DNA from: Vibrio metschnikovii CIP 69.14
Lineage (GTDB): Bacteria; Pseudomonadota; Gammaproteobacteria; Enterobacterales; Vibrionaceae
Reading direction: 5' to 3'
Length of the DNA: 64,000 nucleotides
Assembly: GCF_000176155.1 (NCBI RefSeq)
Contig: NZ_ACZO01000005.1
Coordinates: 1 to 64,000, forward strand
The position numbers and the translations under genes were made by a program. The notes under the pieces are model-generated. The model was not told the DNA's origin. It searched no databases and was given only the letters and a program-made list of their open reading frames with translations. Positions 1 to 9,260 of this stretch are shown here, piece after piece; position 1 is the stretch's first letter, and every line of letters starts with the position of its first letter.

Positions 1-186
<186 letters not shown>

Positions 187-272
187 TACAACACCCAAGG
201 GGTTTTGGTGGACTCAAAGAAGTGCATTGAATGTGTGAGAACAAAAAAACAGCTTTCCGAATTAACCAAATT

Positions 273-391
273 TGCTTGGCGACCATAGCGTTTTGGACCC
301 ACCTGATCCCATGCCGAACTCAGAAGTGAAACGAAACAGCGTCGATGGTAGTGTGGGGTCTCCCCATGTGAGAGTAGAACATCGCCAGGCT
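273..391 (+). rRNA. rrf: 5S ribosomal RNA
   Basis: Complete 5S rRNA of about 119 bases. It begins with TGCTTGGCGACCATAGCG and ends with ATCGCCAGGC, which pair to form helix I. The internal segment CCCGATCCC-like/CCGAACTCAGAAGTGAAAC is the universally conserved 5S core. It is part of the same rrn transcript as the 23S tail upstream. Ends are set by the helix I complementarity and may be off by one or two bases. Confidence 0.94.
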
Positions 392-458
392 TTAATTTTG
401 CCGCTTAATAAGCGGCCGGCCATGAGTAAATATTATTTACTTGTGGATTAAAAATTGT

Positions 459-549
459 GGAGAGATGGCTGAGTGGTTGAAAGCACCGGTCTTGAAAACC
501 GGCGATGGTTAATAGCTATCCTAGGGTTCAAATCCCTATCTCTCCGCCA
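459..549 (+). tRNA. tRNA-Ser (anticodon UGA)
   Basis: A 91-base class II tRNA. The acceptor stem GGAGAGA pairs with TCTCTCC, followed by G and an encoded CCA at 547-549. The anticodon stem-loop CCGGT-CTTGAAA-ACCGG carries TGA, which reads UCA codons. A long variable arm (GATGGTTAATAGCTATC) marks it as a serine tRNA, and the T-arm GGTTCAAATCC is canonical. It lies 67 bases after the 5S gene, so it is probably the distal tRNA of the rrn operon. A strong terminator follows directly. Confidence 0.97.
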
Positions 550-556
550 CTATTTA

Positions 557-586
557 AAAAGCCGCTAATTTATTAGCGGCTTTTTT
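557..586 (+). terminator. rho-independent terminator of the rrn/tRNA-Ser transcript
   Basis: GCCGCTAA and TTAGCGGC form an eight-base-pair stem around a short TTTA loop, preceded by an A run and followed by TTTTTT. It starts eight bases after the tRNA-Ser CCA end and so terminates the ribosomal operon. Confidence 0.92.
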
Positions 587-613
587 GCGTTACGCACCTG
601 ATTAAATCTCAAT

Positions 614-642
614 AAAAAAGATCGAATGTTTCGATCTTTTTT
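614..642. terminator. bidirectional terminator between rrn/tRNA-Ser and add
   Basis: A perfect inverted repeat (AAAAAAGATCGAA, loop TGT, TTCGATCTTTTTT) with A and T runs on both flanks. It can act on both strands: on the minus strand it follows the add stop codon, and on the plus strand it backs up the tRNA-Ser terminator. Confidence 0.9.
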
Positions 643-675
643 ATTTTTTATATTATTGGCCTTTTTTATATTGGC

Positions 676-1680
676 CTAGTGGCGTGCGGCGACTTTGTTT
701 ATTAACGTCTGTTTTTCACTTTCAGATAAGAAGGCAAGTGTTACACCATTCTTCTGTGCCTGATAAATCTGTTCGTTACTAAGGCCCGCTTTAGGCGCCG
801 CGACCAGATATTCGTGAGGAAGTTCTATACCTTCTACAGCAGGGTCATCTGTGTTAAGGCAAGCCAAGATACCGTGATTTAAAAAGAGTTTAATTGGGTG
901 TTTCTCTAAGCTTTCAACCGTACTGGTTTGAATATTAGATGTTAGACAAGATTCAATACCAATATGATGTTTTGCCAGATAATCCATCAGCTTGGGATCG
1001 TTAATCGCTTTGACGCCATGGCCAATACGTGTAGCCCCTAATTCTTTAATCGCCTGCCACATACTTTCAGGACCAGCGGCTTCTCCAGCGTGTACTGTGA
1101 CATGTAACCCTGCATCTTTAACTTGTTTAAAATGTTGGACAAAGCGCTCTCCAGGTTGTCCTAATTCATCACCAGCAAGATCGACTGCGACAATATGATC
1201 TTTTTGGCTAAGAATCGCCTCTAATTCTTTCTGGCATGCATCGGTTCCGAAAGTTCGGCTCATAATACCAATCAGATTAGCTTGAATCCCGAAGTCGCGA
1301 ACCCCAGCTTGTACACCATCCACGACGGCTTCAACGACACCAGCAATAGGGAGATTATGTTTCATGGCCATGTAGTAAGGTGAAAATCGTAATTCGGTAT
1401 AATCAATCTGAGCACGTAAAGCATCTTCTACATTCTCATAGGCGACTCTACGGCATGCCTCTAAATCACCTAGTACCGCAACTCCCCAGTCCAATTTAGA
1501 TAGGAAAGCGACTAACGAAGGCTCTGCTTCAACGATTTGTACATAAGGTGTTAAGCCTTCTACCGTATTGGCAGGCAGTGCGACATTAAACTTACGACCT
1601 AGGTCGAGAATGGTTTGAGTGCGTATGTTGCCATCTAAATGGCGATGTAAATCGGTAAGAGGGAAGTTTTTGGTTATCAT
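676..1680 (-). CDS. add: adenosine deaminase
   Basis: Hydrolyses adenosine or deoxyadenosine to inosine or deoxyinosine in purine salvage. The protein of 334 residues carries the metal-binding HRHLDGN motif near the N-terminus, HVTVHAGEA in the middle, IGHGV, and the NTDDPAVE motif near the C-terminus, the complete zinc site of the amidohydrolase family. I chose the ATG at 1680: it has a TTGGAAAA ribosome-site-like sequence just upstream and gives the N-terminus [16 protein letters not shown] seen in Vibrio Add. An in-frame ATG ten codons earlier (1710) is possible but adds residues not typical of the family. Monocistronic, with the bidirectional terminator just downstream. Confidence 0.96.
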   Translation of the reverse strand: MITKNFPLTDLHRHLDGNIRTQTILDLGRKFNVALPANTVEGLTPYVQIVEAEPSLVAFLSKLDWGVAVLGDLEACRRVAYENVEDALRAQIDYTELRFSPYYMAMKHNLPIAGVVEAVVDGVQAGVRDFGIQANLIGIMSRTFGTDACQKELEAILSQKDHIVAVDLAGDELGQPGERFVQHFKQVKDAGLHVTVHAGEAAGPESMWQAIKELGATRIGHGVKAINDPKLMDYLAKHHIGIESCLTSNIQTSTVESLEKHPIKLFLNHGILACLNTDDPAVEGIELPHEYLVAAPKAGLSNEQIYQAQKNGVTLAFLSESEKQTLINKVAARH

Positions 1681-1806
1681 GGCATTTTTCCAAGTCATAT
1701 TGTCAATCAAGTATAAAAACCAAACGCATGTCTGTCAGTAAGACGAGCTTGGGAATCTGCACAATTCATCTTTATTTTGTTATTGTTTACTGAAAGTGTT
1801 GATAGC

Positions 1807-3213
1807 TTACGAGTAAAGCTCTTTTAATTTACGCGTTAAGGTGTTGCGTCCCCAGCCTAATACTTTAGCTGCCTCTTGTTTATGGCCGTGAGTATGATCG
1901 AGCGCTACCTCTAATAGGATACGTTCAAATTCTGGTTGAGCATGGGTTAAAAGATCGGTTTCACCAGCCGCTAATGCAGATCTTGCCCAGACCTCAAGCT
2001 GAGCTTGCCAATGTATATCCGTTGTTGTTTCTACTGCTTTACGTTGTTGGAGTAGCTCTGGCGGAAAGTCGCTTGGCAAAACTTCACTGCCGCTGGCCAT
2101 TACTGTTAGCCATCGGCACATATTTTCTAGTTGCCTTACATTACCTGGCCAATCCAAGCGATTAAGAATTTCAACACTCTTAGGATGCAATGTTTTCATT
2201 TCTACACTGAGCTCTTTTGCTGCTAATGCTAAAAAATGTTTAGTCAGTTTTTCAATATCTTGTCGCCGCTCACGTAAAGCCGGAATGTGAATTCGGATCA
2301 CATTAAGGCGATGAAATAAGTCTTCACGAAATTTTCCTTGTTGAACTAATTTTTCTAAGTGTTGATGGGTTGCAGCCACAATGCGAACATCAACTTTTAA
2401 AGCTAGGTGCCCACCAACGCGATAAAATTGTCCGTCAGAAAGGACTCGCAATAATCGTGTTTGTATATCAAGTGGCATATCACCAATTTCGTCAAGGAAG
2501 AGAGTTCCCCCGTTGGCCTGTTCAAAGCGCCCTTGACGAACACTATTTGCTCCAGTGAAAGCCCCTTTTTCGTGTCCAAACAGTTCGGATTCAATTAAGT
2601 CCTTCGGAATGGCAGCCATATTAAGGGCGATAAATGGTTTTTGTGCTCTAGGACTATGACGATGTAAAGCATGAGCGACCAATTCTTTACCTGTTCCTGA
2701 CTCTCCATTAATCAGTACCGAGATGGAGGAACGGGAAAGTCGGCCAATCGCTCGAAACACCTCTTGCATCGCCGGTGCTTCGCCAATAATTTCAGGTGAT
2801 CTATAGGTTGAGATTGTGTGCTGTACTTGAGTCGTGCGCTGCTCTTGTCCGTGTGCCATCGCTCGTTCGACTAAGGTAACGGCTTCATCGACGTCAAAAG
2901 GTTTGGCGAGATATTCAAAAGCGCCTTTCTGATACGCATTCACGGCTGCATCTAAATCAGAATGAGCCGTCATAATAATGATCGGTAATTCAGGCGTACG
3001 AGAATGGACTTGGTTAAGTAGCTCAATACCATCCATGCCAGGCATTCGAATATCAGAGATCAGTGCATCTGGTGTTTCTCTTTCTAACGCCATTAGGACA
3101 CTTTCTGCATCAGAAAAAGTTTCACATTTTATATTGGCTGCGGCTAAGGTTTTTTCGAGAACCCAGCGGATTGAGCTATCATCATCAACCACCCAGACGT
3201 ATCCTTTGCTCAT
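1807..3213 (-). CDS. glnG: nitrogen regulation response regulator NtrC (NR-I)
   Basis: Sigma-54-dependent activator of nitrogen-limitation promoters. In its 468 residues come a receiver domain with the acidic pocket at D10-D12 and phospho-acceptor D54, an AAA+ domain with Walker A GESGTGKE, the sigma-54-contacting GAFTGA motif and Walker B LFLDEIGD, and a C-terminal Fis-type helix-turn-helix ending HKQEAAKVLGWGRNTLTRKL. It lies 38 bases downstream of ntrB on the same strand, so the two form one operon. The NtrC box upstream of ntrB and the two upstream of glnA suggest it controls both. Confidence 0.98.
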   Translation of the reverse strand: MSKGYVWVVDDDSSIRWVLEKTLAAANIKCETFSDAESVLMALERETPDALISDIRMPGMDGIELLNQVHSRTPELPIIIMTAHSDLDAAVNAYQKGAFEYLAKPFDVDEAVTLVERAMAHGQEQRTTQVQHTISTYRSPEIIGEAPAMQEVFRAIGRLSRSSISVLINGESGTGKELVAHALHRHSPRAQKPFIALNMAAIPKDLIESELFGHEKGAFTGANSVRQGRFEQANGGTLFLDEIGDMPLDIQTRLLRVLSDGQFYRVGGHLALKVDVRIVAATHQHLEKLVQQGKFREDLFHRLNVIRIHIPALRERRQDIEKLTKHFLALAAKELSVEMKTLHPKSVEILNRLDWPGNVRQLENMCRWLTVMASGSEVLPSDFPPELLQQRKAVETTTDIHWQAQLEVWARSALAAGETDLLTHAQPEFERILLEVALDHTHGHKQEAAKVLGWGRNTLTRKLKELYS

Positions 3214-3251
3214 GTTTGTTCTCCTTTTTATTCGACCGGATCCTGGTCAGG

Positions 3252-4298
3252 TTAAATGGGTAAATAAATGGTAAATGCGGTACGCCCTGGCCAGCTTTCA
3301 ACGTCAATTTTTCCATTGTGTTGATCAATGAGGTTTTGTGAGATGGACAGTCCTAGTCCTGTTCCTCCTTCTCGGCCACTCACCATGGGATAAAATAAGG
3401 TATCTTGTAGTTCAAGAGGGATGCCAGGACCATTGTCGATGATTTCAATTTTAGCGGCCAATTTATGACGATGACCGTGAATATTGGCTTGATGCACGGT
3501 TCTGGTACGCAGCGTAATCATTCCATAAGGTTGGTGAGCGAGAATTTGCGCAGCGTTACTAACAATATTTAATAGTGCTTGTTCAATTTGATCGGTATCC
3601 ATCAATAGCTCAGGTAGACTCGGATCATAATCTCTTTCAATGGTGATTGAGTGGGTTGTTTCCAATTCAATCAATTGCCTTACTTTTTCTAGAATAACAT
3701 GTAAATTCTCATGCGTTTTTTTTCCAGGTTTTTGGGGGCCAAGCAGCCTGTCGACTAGCGTTCTTAAACGATCGGCTTGTTCAATAATGATTTGCGTATA
3801 TTCAGTTAGTTCACGATTAGGAAGCATTCTCTCGAGTAGTTGTGCTGCGCCGCGTAATCCTCCTAACGGATTTTTAATTTCATGGGCCAAACTACGCACC
3901 AATAACTTCGCTGCTTGTTGCTGAGCATGTTGGTTGAGTTCTTGTGTTAAACGTCGCTGTTGACCAATCTTCCTCATTTCAACCAATAGCATGAGCTCTT
4001 TTTGCCATGAAAAAGGGCTTACCGTGACTTCTAGCATCAGTGGTTTGCCATCCACTACAAACGTGACGTCACTGTCGGTAATACTTTGGCCGCTTTGTAG
4101 TGGTTGAGTTAATAAAGCGAGATCAAGCGAGGCATGTTGTACGAGTGCAGACAGTGATTGATGAAGAATGCGTTTAGCACTTTGCGAGAAGAGTTGCTCC
4201 GCCGCTGGATTAGCATAACGAACAGATAAGTTCTCATCGAGTAGTAACGTCGCGGTGACGAGATTATTTAATATCGCTTCACTTCGGTCTAGATTCAC
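3252..4298 (-). CDS. glnL: nitrogen sensor histidine kinase/phosphatase NtrB (NR-II)
   Basis: Cytosolic bifunctional kinase/phosphatase that phosphorylates NtrC under nitrogen limitation and is controlled by PII in the family. Its 348 residues hold an N-terminal PAS domain (about 8-120), a dimerisation and phospho-transfer helix with H139 in SLAHEIKNPLGGLRG, and a C-terminal ATPase with an N-box, DNGPGIP (G1) and GGTGLGLSIS (G2). There is no membrane segment, as expected for NtrB. It precedes ntrC in a two-gene operon with a consensus NtrC box 29 bases upstream of its start. Confidence 0.97.
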   Translation of the reverse strand: MNLDRSEAILNNLVTATLLLDENLSVRYANPAAEQLFSQSAKRILHQSLSALVQHASLDLALLTQPLQSGQSITDSDVTFVVDGKPLMLEVTVSPFSWQKELMLLVEMRKIGQQRRLTQELNQHAQQQAAKLLVRSLAHEIKNPLGGLRGAAQLLERMLPNRELTEYTQIIIEQADRLRTLVDRLLGPQKPGKKTHENLHVILEKVRQLIELETTHSITIERDYDPSLPELLMDTDQIEQALLNIVSNAAQILAHQPYGMITLRTRTVHQANIHGHRHKLAAKIEIIDNGPGIPLELQDTLFYPMVSGREGGTGLGLSISQNLIDQHNGKIDVESWPGRTAFTIYLPI

Positions 4299-4326
4299 AG
4301 CGGCATCCTATTACCCATTGATACAT

Positions 4327-4342
4327 TGCACCAGTTTGGTGC
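4327..4342 (-). promoter_or_regulatory. NtrC-binding box upstream of ntrB
   Basis: TGCACCAGTTTGGTGC is an exact match to the TGCACC-N5-GGTGC part of the NtrC consensus. It sits 29 bases upstream of the ntrB ATG, a position that suits autoregulation: repression of the ntrBC promoter by NtrC, as known for glnL in enteric bacteria. No sigma-54 -24/-12 element was seen beside it. Confidence 0.75.
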
Positions 4343-4534
4343 GGTCGACAGTTCAGTATGGCGCAACGGAATAAAAAGCAAAAGCTTAAATAAGAGCGGG
4401 AGTCTTCATTTCTCATGGCTGCCAGTTATCGCGGCATTGGATCACTGGGTGTTGTCACCCTTTTGCATTGATAAAGCATGAGATATCAGCTTGCTATGGT
4501 TTGTTCACTCAGTATGAGATCATACGATGACCGA

Positions 4535-5080
4535 TTAATGCCGCGCAGCTCGATGTAAATAAACCGTTACTGAATTAGTTGATGCAATAACCTTGCCGTT
4601 TTCAATTGCTTGAATCATCAAACGATGTTCACCTCGATCGATATTTTTTAACTCCCAATAATTTTGCGTATTAGGCGCGCCATAGGCTTGGTTATTAAGC
4701 ATCAGTTGTAGGTGCTGATGGGTTGTCAAAGGGCGACTTAACTCAACGACAACTTTAATACGTCCTTGGTTATCACGAATCGTTTGTTGATCAAGTGGCG
4801 AGATTATCTGTAGTGCTAAGGCTGGCAACAGGGAGCTGCTAGGTTGAGAGGTTTTACTTGGTAGGGTTTCATCGATTGGTATTGCTTCACTAAATTGAGG
4901 ATCGGGAGCAGGATGATCGTCGACTGATAAGGTAATTAATTGAGCATGTGGGCTCTGAGCAAAATCACTAAAATGAACTATCCCTTGTTCATCTTCCCAA
5001 ACGTACACCGTTTGTGCATGACTGGTGATTGGCAACAGCACGCTGTAGATAAGTAAACACACGATGACTATCGGATTCAT
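4535..5080 (-). CDS. DUF4124 domain protein, exported, unknown function
   Basis: A 181-residue protein with a signal peptide (residues 1-22, cut after SHA) followed by the DUF4124 signature VYVWEDEQGIVHFSDFA, a small beta-rich domain found in many exported proteobacterial proteins. A proline/serine-rich linker (about 55-85) leads to a C-terminal region resembling an Ig-like fold (residues 90-181, ELSRPL..LMLNN..YWELKNIDRGEHRLMIQAI). Its function is unknown. It lies between glnA and ntrBC in a position I remember as conserved in Vibrio. The glnA terminator lies upstream, so it is probably transcribed separately, with some read-through possible. Confidence 0.85.
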   Translation of the reverse strand: MNPIVIVCLLIYSVLLPITSHAQTVYVWEDEQGIVHFSDFAQSPHAQLITLSVDDHPAPDPQFSEAIPIDETLPSKTSQPSSSLLPALALQIISPLDQQTIRDNQGRIKVVVELSRPLTTHQHLQLMLNNQAYGAPNTQNYWELKNIDRGEHRLMIQAIENGKVIASTNSVTVYLHRAARH

Positions 5081-5224
5081 TTTTTACCTCATATTTTACG
5101 GCTTCTTTGCTCAGAAATGGTGCAATGGGGCTAGTGAGCACCGAGTTAGGTGTTAGGTTTGACGGTTATGCTCCTGTTTGGTTAGGCGATGATGATGTTA
5201 AAGTGAATGGAAAGAAAGCCAAAT

Positions 5225-5254
5225 AAACAAAAGGCCCGCCTGCGAGGCGAGCCT
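5225..5254 (-). terminator. rho-independent terminator of glnA
   Basis: On the minus strand GGCTCGCCT-CGC-AGGCGGGCC is followed by TTTTGTTTATTT, a GC-rich stem with one mismatch and a U-rich tail. It lies 45 bases after the glnA stop codon and separates glnA from the DUF4124 gene. Confidence 0.85.
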
Positions 5255-5298
5255 AGAATTACGTTGCAAAATAAGCTGAGATTTACATTAGGTGCTGA

Positions 5299-6708
5299 TT
5301 ACACCGAATAATAAAGTTCAAACTCAAGTGGATGAACGGCCATGTTAACACGCTCAACATCTTTTGATTTCAGAGCAATATAAGAGTTAATGAAATCATC
5401 AGAGAACACGCCACCTACGGTCAGGAACTCACGATCTTCGTCAAGTGCTTTTAGCGCGACTTCTAAAGATTCGGCGACTTTTGGAATTTCAGCGGCTTCT
5501 TCTGCTGGTAAGTCGTATAAATCTTTATCCATGGCTTCACCGGGATGGATTTTATTTTTGATACCATCAAGGCCTGCCATTAGCAGTGCAGCGAACGCAA
5601 GGTATGGGTTGGCTGCTGGGTCTGGGAAGCGAGCTTCAATACGACGCGCTTTCGGGCTTGGCACGACAGGGATGCGGATCGATGCAGAACGATTGCGCGC
5701 TGAATAAGCGAGCATGACTGGTGCTTCAAACCCTGGAACAAGACGTTTGTACGAGTTAGTTGATGGGTTAGCGAAAGCGTTAATTGCACGTGCGTGTTTG
5801 ATAATACCGCCAATGTAATACAGGGCAAGATCAGAGAGACCGCCGTATTTGTCACCCGCAAATAAATTGACGCCATCTTTTGCTAGTGATTGGTGTACGT
5901 GCATGCCTGACCCATTATCACCAACGAGAGGTTTAGGCATAAAGGTCGCGGTTTTGCCAAACGCATGAGCAACGTTGTGTACAACGTATTTGTAAATTTG
6001 GATCTCATCTGCTTTTGTGGTCAACGTATTAAAGCGAGTCGCGATTTCGTTTTGACCTGCGGTGGCCACTTCATGGTGATGTGCTTCAACGACTAAGCCC
6101 ATTTCTTCCATGATCAAGCACATCGCAGAGCGGATGTTTTGTGATGAATCGACCGGAGCAACAGGGAAGTAACCGCCTTTTACGCCAGGACGGTGACCTT
6201 TGTTACCACCTTCAATTTCTGCACCCGTATTCCAAGCCGCTTCGACATCATCAATCTTGAATGACGCGCCAGACATGCTGTTGGTATATTTTACGTCATC
6301 AAAGAGGAAAAATTCTGGCTCTGGGCCGACAAGAACGGTATCAGCGATACCGGTTGAACGCATATAATCTTCGGCACGCTTAGCAATAGAGCGTGGGTCA
6401 CGGTCGTAGCCTTGCATCGTGGCTGGTTCAAGAATGTCACAACGAATATTGAGAGTGACATCATCGGTAAATGGGTCAAGCACGGCACTGGATGCATCAG
6501 GCATCATCACCATGTCAGATTCATTGATTCCTTTCCAGCCAGCAACTGATGAACCATCGAACATCTTACCTTCTTCGAAGAAGTCTGCGTCGATTTGGTG
6601 AGCAGGAATAGAGATATGTTGCTCTTTACCTTTTGTATCGGTAAAGCGTAAGTCAACAAACTTAACTTCGTTTTCTTGGATCAGCGATAGTACGTTTTCT
6701 ACTGACAT
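5299..6708 (-). CDS. glnA: glutamine synthetase, type I
   Basis: Makes glutamine from glutamate, ammonia and ATP, the main ammonia assimilation step. At 469 residues it has the usual length of the dodecameric class I enzyme. Visible signatures are FDGSSVAGW near the N-terminus, the metal/glutamate-binding GPEPEFFLF and [10 protein letters not shown] segments, the ATP-binding KAADE-region equivalent, NRSASIRIP, and the adenylylation tyrosine Y398 in DLYDLPAEE (Y397 in the usual numbering), so it can be controlled by GlnE. The ATG at 6708 follows a GGAGG ribosome site. Transcription probably starts from a sigma-54 promoter activated by NtrC (see 6816-6831 and 6893-6930). Confidence 0.99.
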   Translation of the reverse strand: MSVENVLSLIQENEVKFVDLRFTDTKGKEQHISIPAHQIDADFFEEGKMFDGSSVAGWKGINESDMVMMPDASSAVLDPFTDDVTLNIRCDILEPATMQGYDRDPRSIAKRAEDYMRSTGIADTVLVGPEPEFFLFDDVKYTNSMSGASFKIDDVEAAWNTGAEIEGGNKGHRPGVKGGYFPVAPVDSSQNIRSAMCLIMEEMGLVVEAHHHEVATAGQNEIATRFNTLTTKADEIQIYKYVVHNVAHAFGKTATFMPKPLVGDNGSGMHVHQSLAKDGVNLFAGDKYGGLSDLALYYIGGIIKHARAINAFANPSTNSYKRLVPGFEAPVMLAYSARNRSASIRIPVVPSPKARRIEARFPDPAANPYLAFAALLMAGLDGIKNKIHPGEAMDKDLYDLPAEEAAEIPKVAESLEVALKALDEDREFLTVGGVFSDDFINSYIALKSKDVERVNMAVHPLEFELYYSV

Positions 6709-6815
6709 CTTGGATAACCTCCAGTGTTAAATAAAGCGGTTTGGGCTCGAATCAAAATGAAATCAGCACAGATTAATGGTTTTTCATCAAGCTTAATCCG
6801 TACTGTATTTACCTA

Positions 6816-6831
6816 AGCGATAATCGTGCCA
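6816..6831 (-). promoter_or_regulatory. sigma-54 promoter of glnA
   Basis: On the minus strand this reads TGGCACGATTATCGCT, matching the sigma-54 consensus TGGCACG-N4-TTGCT with the invariant GG and GC doublets exactly ten bases apart. It lies about 108 bases upstream of the glnA ATG, with two NtrC sites 62-115 bases further upstream, the layout of the enteric glnAp2 promoter. Confidence 0.88.
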
Positions 6832-6892
6832 GTTTTTATTGTCCATAAAATCAATTGTTTATGTTTTGATGGGTGAGTTTGGTGCGTATCGT

Positions 6893-6930
6893 TGCACCAA
6901 AAAGGTCACACGTTGCACTTTTGTGGTGCA
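6893..6930 (-). promoter_or_regulatory. two NtrC-binding sites upstream of glnA
   Basis: The distal site TGCACTTTTGTGGTGCA (6914-6930) closely resembles the strong NtrC site of enteric glnA (TGCACTATATTGGTGCA). The proximal site TGCACCAAAAAGGTCA (6893-6908) has a perfect left arm and an imperfect right arm. Their centres are about 21 bases apart, two helical turns, which suits cooperative binding. Both lie upstream of the sigma-54 element, as an enhancer should. Confidence 0.82.
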
Positions 6931-7211
6931 ATGCGGTAGCGTTGCTCACTACGGCTAACAAAACTTGTTCATTCAGCCGATTATTCATGGCTTTGTCAAT
7001 CTTCATTTCTGTGTGGGAATCGGGTTTGAATTAAGCGGGAACGACGACTAGGATGTAATGGGACAATATTGAGCGTGATAGATCACATTTTTCTAGGTTT
7101 TTCGCCAAAATCTGGTACATTATTGACCATTTTTTTAACGAAAATTTTGGCTACGTTTGTGCACTCCCGTAGAAACGAGCTATCTGTGTAAAATAAGTGA
7201 AGCAAAACTCC

Positions 7212-9035
7212 ATGGCTACTCCACAAATTGAAAAACTAAGAAACATCGCGATCATCGCGCACGTTGACCACGGCAAAACGACCTTGGTGGATAAACTACT
7301 CCAGCAGTCGGGTACCTTAGAGTCTCGCGGTGACGCTGAAGAGCGAGTCATGGACTCGAACGATATTGAAAAAGAACGTGGTATTACGATTCTTGCCAAA
7401 AATACCGCGATCAATTGGCACGATTACCGCATTAACATCGTAGACACCCCTGGACACGCTGACTTCGGTGGTGAAGTTGAGCGTATTATGTCGATGGTTG
7501 ATTGTGTTTGCTTGATTGTCGATGCTGTTGATGGTCCTATGCCACAAACACGATTTGTGACTCAAAAAGCTTTTGCTCATGGCTTAAAGCCGATTGTCGT
7601 TATCAATAAAATTGACCGTCCAGGTGCTCGCCCTGACTGGGTAATGGATCAAGTGTTTGACTTGTTTGATAATCTAGGTGCAAGTGATGAACAGTTGGAT
7701 TTCCAAGTGGTTTATGCTTCAGCACTGAATGGTTGGGCGACCTTAGAAGAAGGTGTTATTGGTGAAAACATGGAACCATTGTTCCAAGCCATCGTCGATA
7801 ATGTGGAGCCTCCACAAGTGGATCTTTCTGGTCCATTACAGATGCAAATTTCACAACTTGATTATAGCTCGTACGTTGGCGTTATCGGTGTAGGCCGTGT
7901 GACTCGTGGTAGCGTAAAGGCTAACCAACAAGTAACGGTTATTTCTGCTGATGGTAAAAAACGCAACGGTAAAGTCGGTACTGTACTCGGATACCTTGGT
8001 TTACAACGTACGGAAACCGAACTGGCCACTGCTGGTGATATCGTCGCGGTTACTGGATTGGGTGAGCTGAAGATATCGGATACGATTTGTGATGTTAATG
8101 CCGTTGAAGCGTTACCACCATTGAGCGTTGATGAGCCTACTGTGACCATGACTTTCCAAGTAAATACTTCTCCTTTTGCTGGTAAAGAAGGTAAGTTCGT
8201 TACTTCACGTAATATTCTTGAACGTCTTGAGAAAGAGTTAGTGCATAACGTGGCACTTCGTGTAGAGCAAACCGAAGATCCCGATAAATTCCGTGTTTCT
8301 GGTCGTGGGGAATTACACCTCTCTATCTTGATCGAAAACATGCGTCGCGAAGGCTTTGAATTAGCGGTTTCACGTCCAGAAGTTATTCTTAAAGAAGAAA
8401 ATGGCCAGTTAATGGAACCGTTCGAGACCGTGACTATCGACGTGATGGAAGAGCATCAAGGCGGGATCATGGAGAAAATTGGTCTGCGCAAAGGCGAGAT
8501 GAAAGATATGTCGCCAGATGGTAAAGGCCGAGTTCGTTTAGACTTTGTGATGCCTTCTCGTGGACTGATTGGTTTCCAAACAGAGTTTATGACACTAACG
8601 TCAGGTTCAGGTTTGCTTTATCATACGTTTGATCATTATGGACCTCACAAAGGTGGTGATATTGGTCAGCGAGTGAATGGCGTACTGATTTCTAATGCGA
8701 CGGGTAAGGCATTAACTTACGCATTGTTTAACTTGCAAGAGCGTGGTCGCTTGTTTACTGAGCATGCTGACGAAGTCTACGAAGGTCAAGTGATCGGCAT
8801 TCATAATCGTTCTAACGATCTAACCGTAAACTGTCTAAAAGGTAAGCAGCTGACCAACGTACGTGCTTCTGGTACGGACGAAGCTCAGGTGCTAACCCCT
8901 GCGATTAAATTTACTCTTGAGCAGGCACTTGAGTTCATTGATGATGATGAATTGGTTGAAGTGACGCCAAAGAGCATTCGTATTCGTAAGAAACACCTAA
9001 CCGAAAACGAGCGTAAACGTGCTTCTCGTGGCTAA
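7212..9035 (+). CDS. typA: ribosome-associated GTPase TypA/BipA
   Basis: Translational GTPase of the EF-G superfamily that binds 70S ribosomes and helps in stress, low-temperature growth and 50S assembly. Its 607 residues contain G1 AHVDHGKTT, the switch motif RGITI, G3 [13 protein letters not shown]4 NKIDR, then domain II and EF-G-like domains III and V, and the BipA-specific C-terminal domain ([16 protein letters not shown]). I chose the ATG at 7212, giving [18 protein letters not shown] as in other Vibrio TypA, rather than an in-frame ATG five codons upstream. The ribosome site is weak. Divergent from glnA and followed by its own terminator. Confidence 0.97.
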   Translation: MATPQIEKLRNIAIIAHVDHGKTTLVDKLLQQSGTLESRGDAEERVMDSNDIEKERGITILAKNTAINWHDYRINIVDTPGHADFGGEVERIMSMVDCVCLIVDAVDGPMPQTRFVTQKAFAHGLKPIVVINKIDRPGARPDWVMDQVFDLFDNLGASDEQLDFQVVYASALNGWATLEEGVIGENMEPLFQAIVDNVEPPQVDLSGPLQMQISQLDYSSYVGVIGVGRVTRGSVKANQQVTVISADGKKRNGKVGTVLGYLGLQRTETELATAGDIVAVTGLGELKISDTICDVNAVEALPPLSVDEPTVTMTFQVNTSPFAGKEGKFVTSRNILERLEKELVHNVALRVEQTEDPDKFRVSGRGELHLSILIENMRREGFELAVSRPEVILKEENGQLMEPFETVTIDVMEEHQGGIMEKIGLRKGEMKDMSPDGKGRVRLDFVMPSRGLIGFQTEFMTLTSGSGLLYHTFDHYGPHKGGDIGQRVNGVLISNATGKALTYALFNLQERGRLFTEHADEVYEGQVIGIHNRSNDLTVNCLKGKQLTNVRASGTDEAQVLTPAIKFTLEQALEFIDDDELVEVTPKSIRIRKKHLTENERKRASRG

Positions 9036-9056
9036 TTAATGGTCATGATGGCAGTG

Positions 9057-9091
9057 AAAACCCTTATCCTGTAAAGGCTAAGGGTTTTTTT
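9057..9091 (+). terminator. rho-independent terminator of typA
   Basis: AAAACCCTTA...TAAGGGTTTTTTT: an eight- to nine-base-pair stem with T7 tail beginning 22 bases after the typA stop codon. Confidence 0.9.
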
Positions 9092-9260
9092 ATATCGCGA
9101 GTTGGCTTGGTGTGAGAGTGATGTCTAATCAAGGGGAAATGAAGCGTTGGATGATGCGTTTAAGGATATCCTGACATAAGATGTTGTGCTGGTGGAGAGG
9201 CAATAGCGTCAATTTTTCAGTACACTAGCATATTGGACAGCACAACGTAGGAGTGAGATT

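Larger units (their letters stand above)
6709..7211. other. glnA-typA divergent intergenic region
   Basis: About 500 bases without a gene. The glnA side holds the sigma-54 element and the NtrC sites. The typA side is AT-rich. TGGTACATT at 7113-7121 could be an extended -10 for typA, but I see no good -35. GGCTACGTTT...AAACGAGC (7149-7181) can form a hairpin in the typA leader. No small ORF with a convincing ribosome site was seen. Confidence 0.7.

Noticed and set aside
400..418. Small hairpin CCGCTTAATAAGCGG after 5S rRNA considered as rrn terminator
   Set aside because: It lacks a T run, and the tRNA-Ser gene follows before the strong terminator at 557-586. It is more likely a processing structure.
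5119..5142. GGTGCA...GAGCACC arms upstream of the DUF4124 gene
   Set aside because: The half-sites face the wrong way round for an NtrC box (consensus TGCACC-N5-GGTGCA) and the spacing is wrong.
7074..7087. CRP-like palindrome CGTGA-TAGA-TCACA upstream of typA
   Set aside because: The two arms are four bases apart instead of six, so it does not match a CRP or Fnr site. It could be another regulator's palindrome but nothing supports a name.
7862..8341. 159-residue open frame antisense to typA
   Set aside because: It lies fully inside typA on the other strand, has no ribosome site and a composition typical of a shadow frame. Other long antisense frames (for example 40485-40853, 42272-42622, 49181-49510) are rejected for the same reason.
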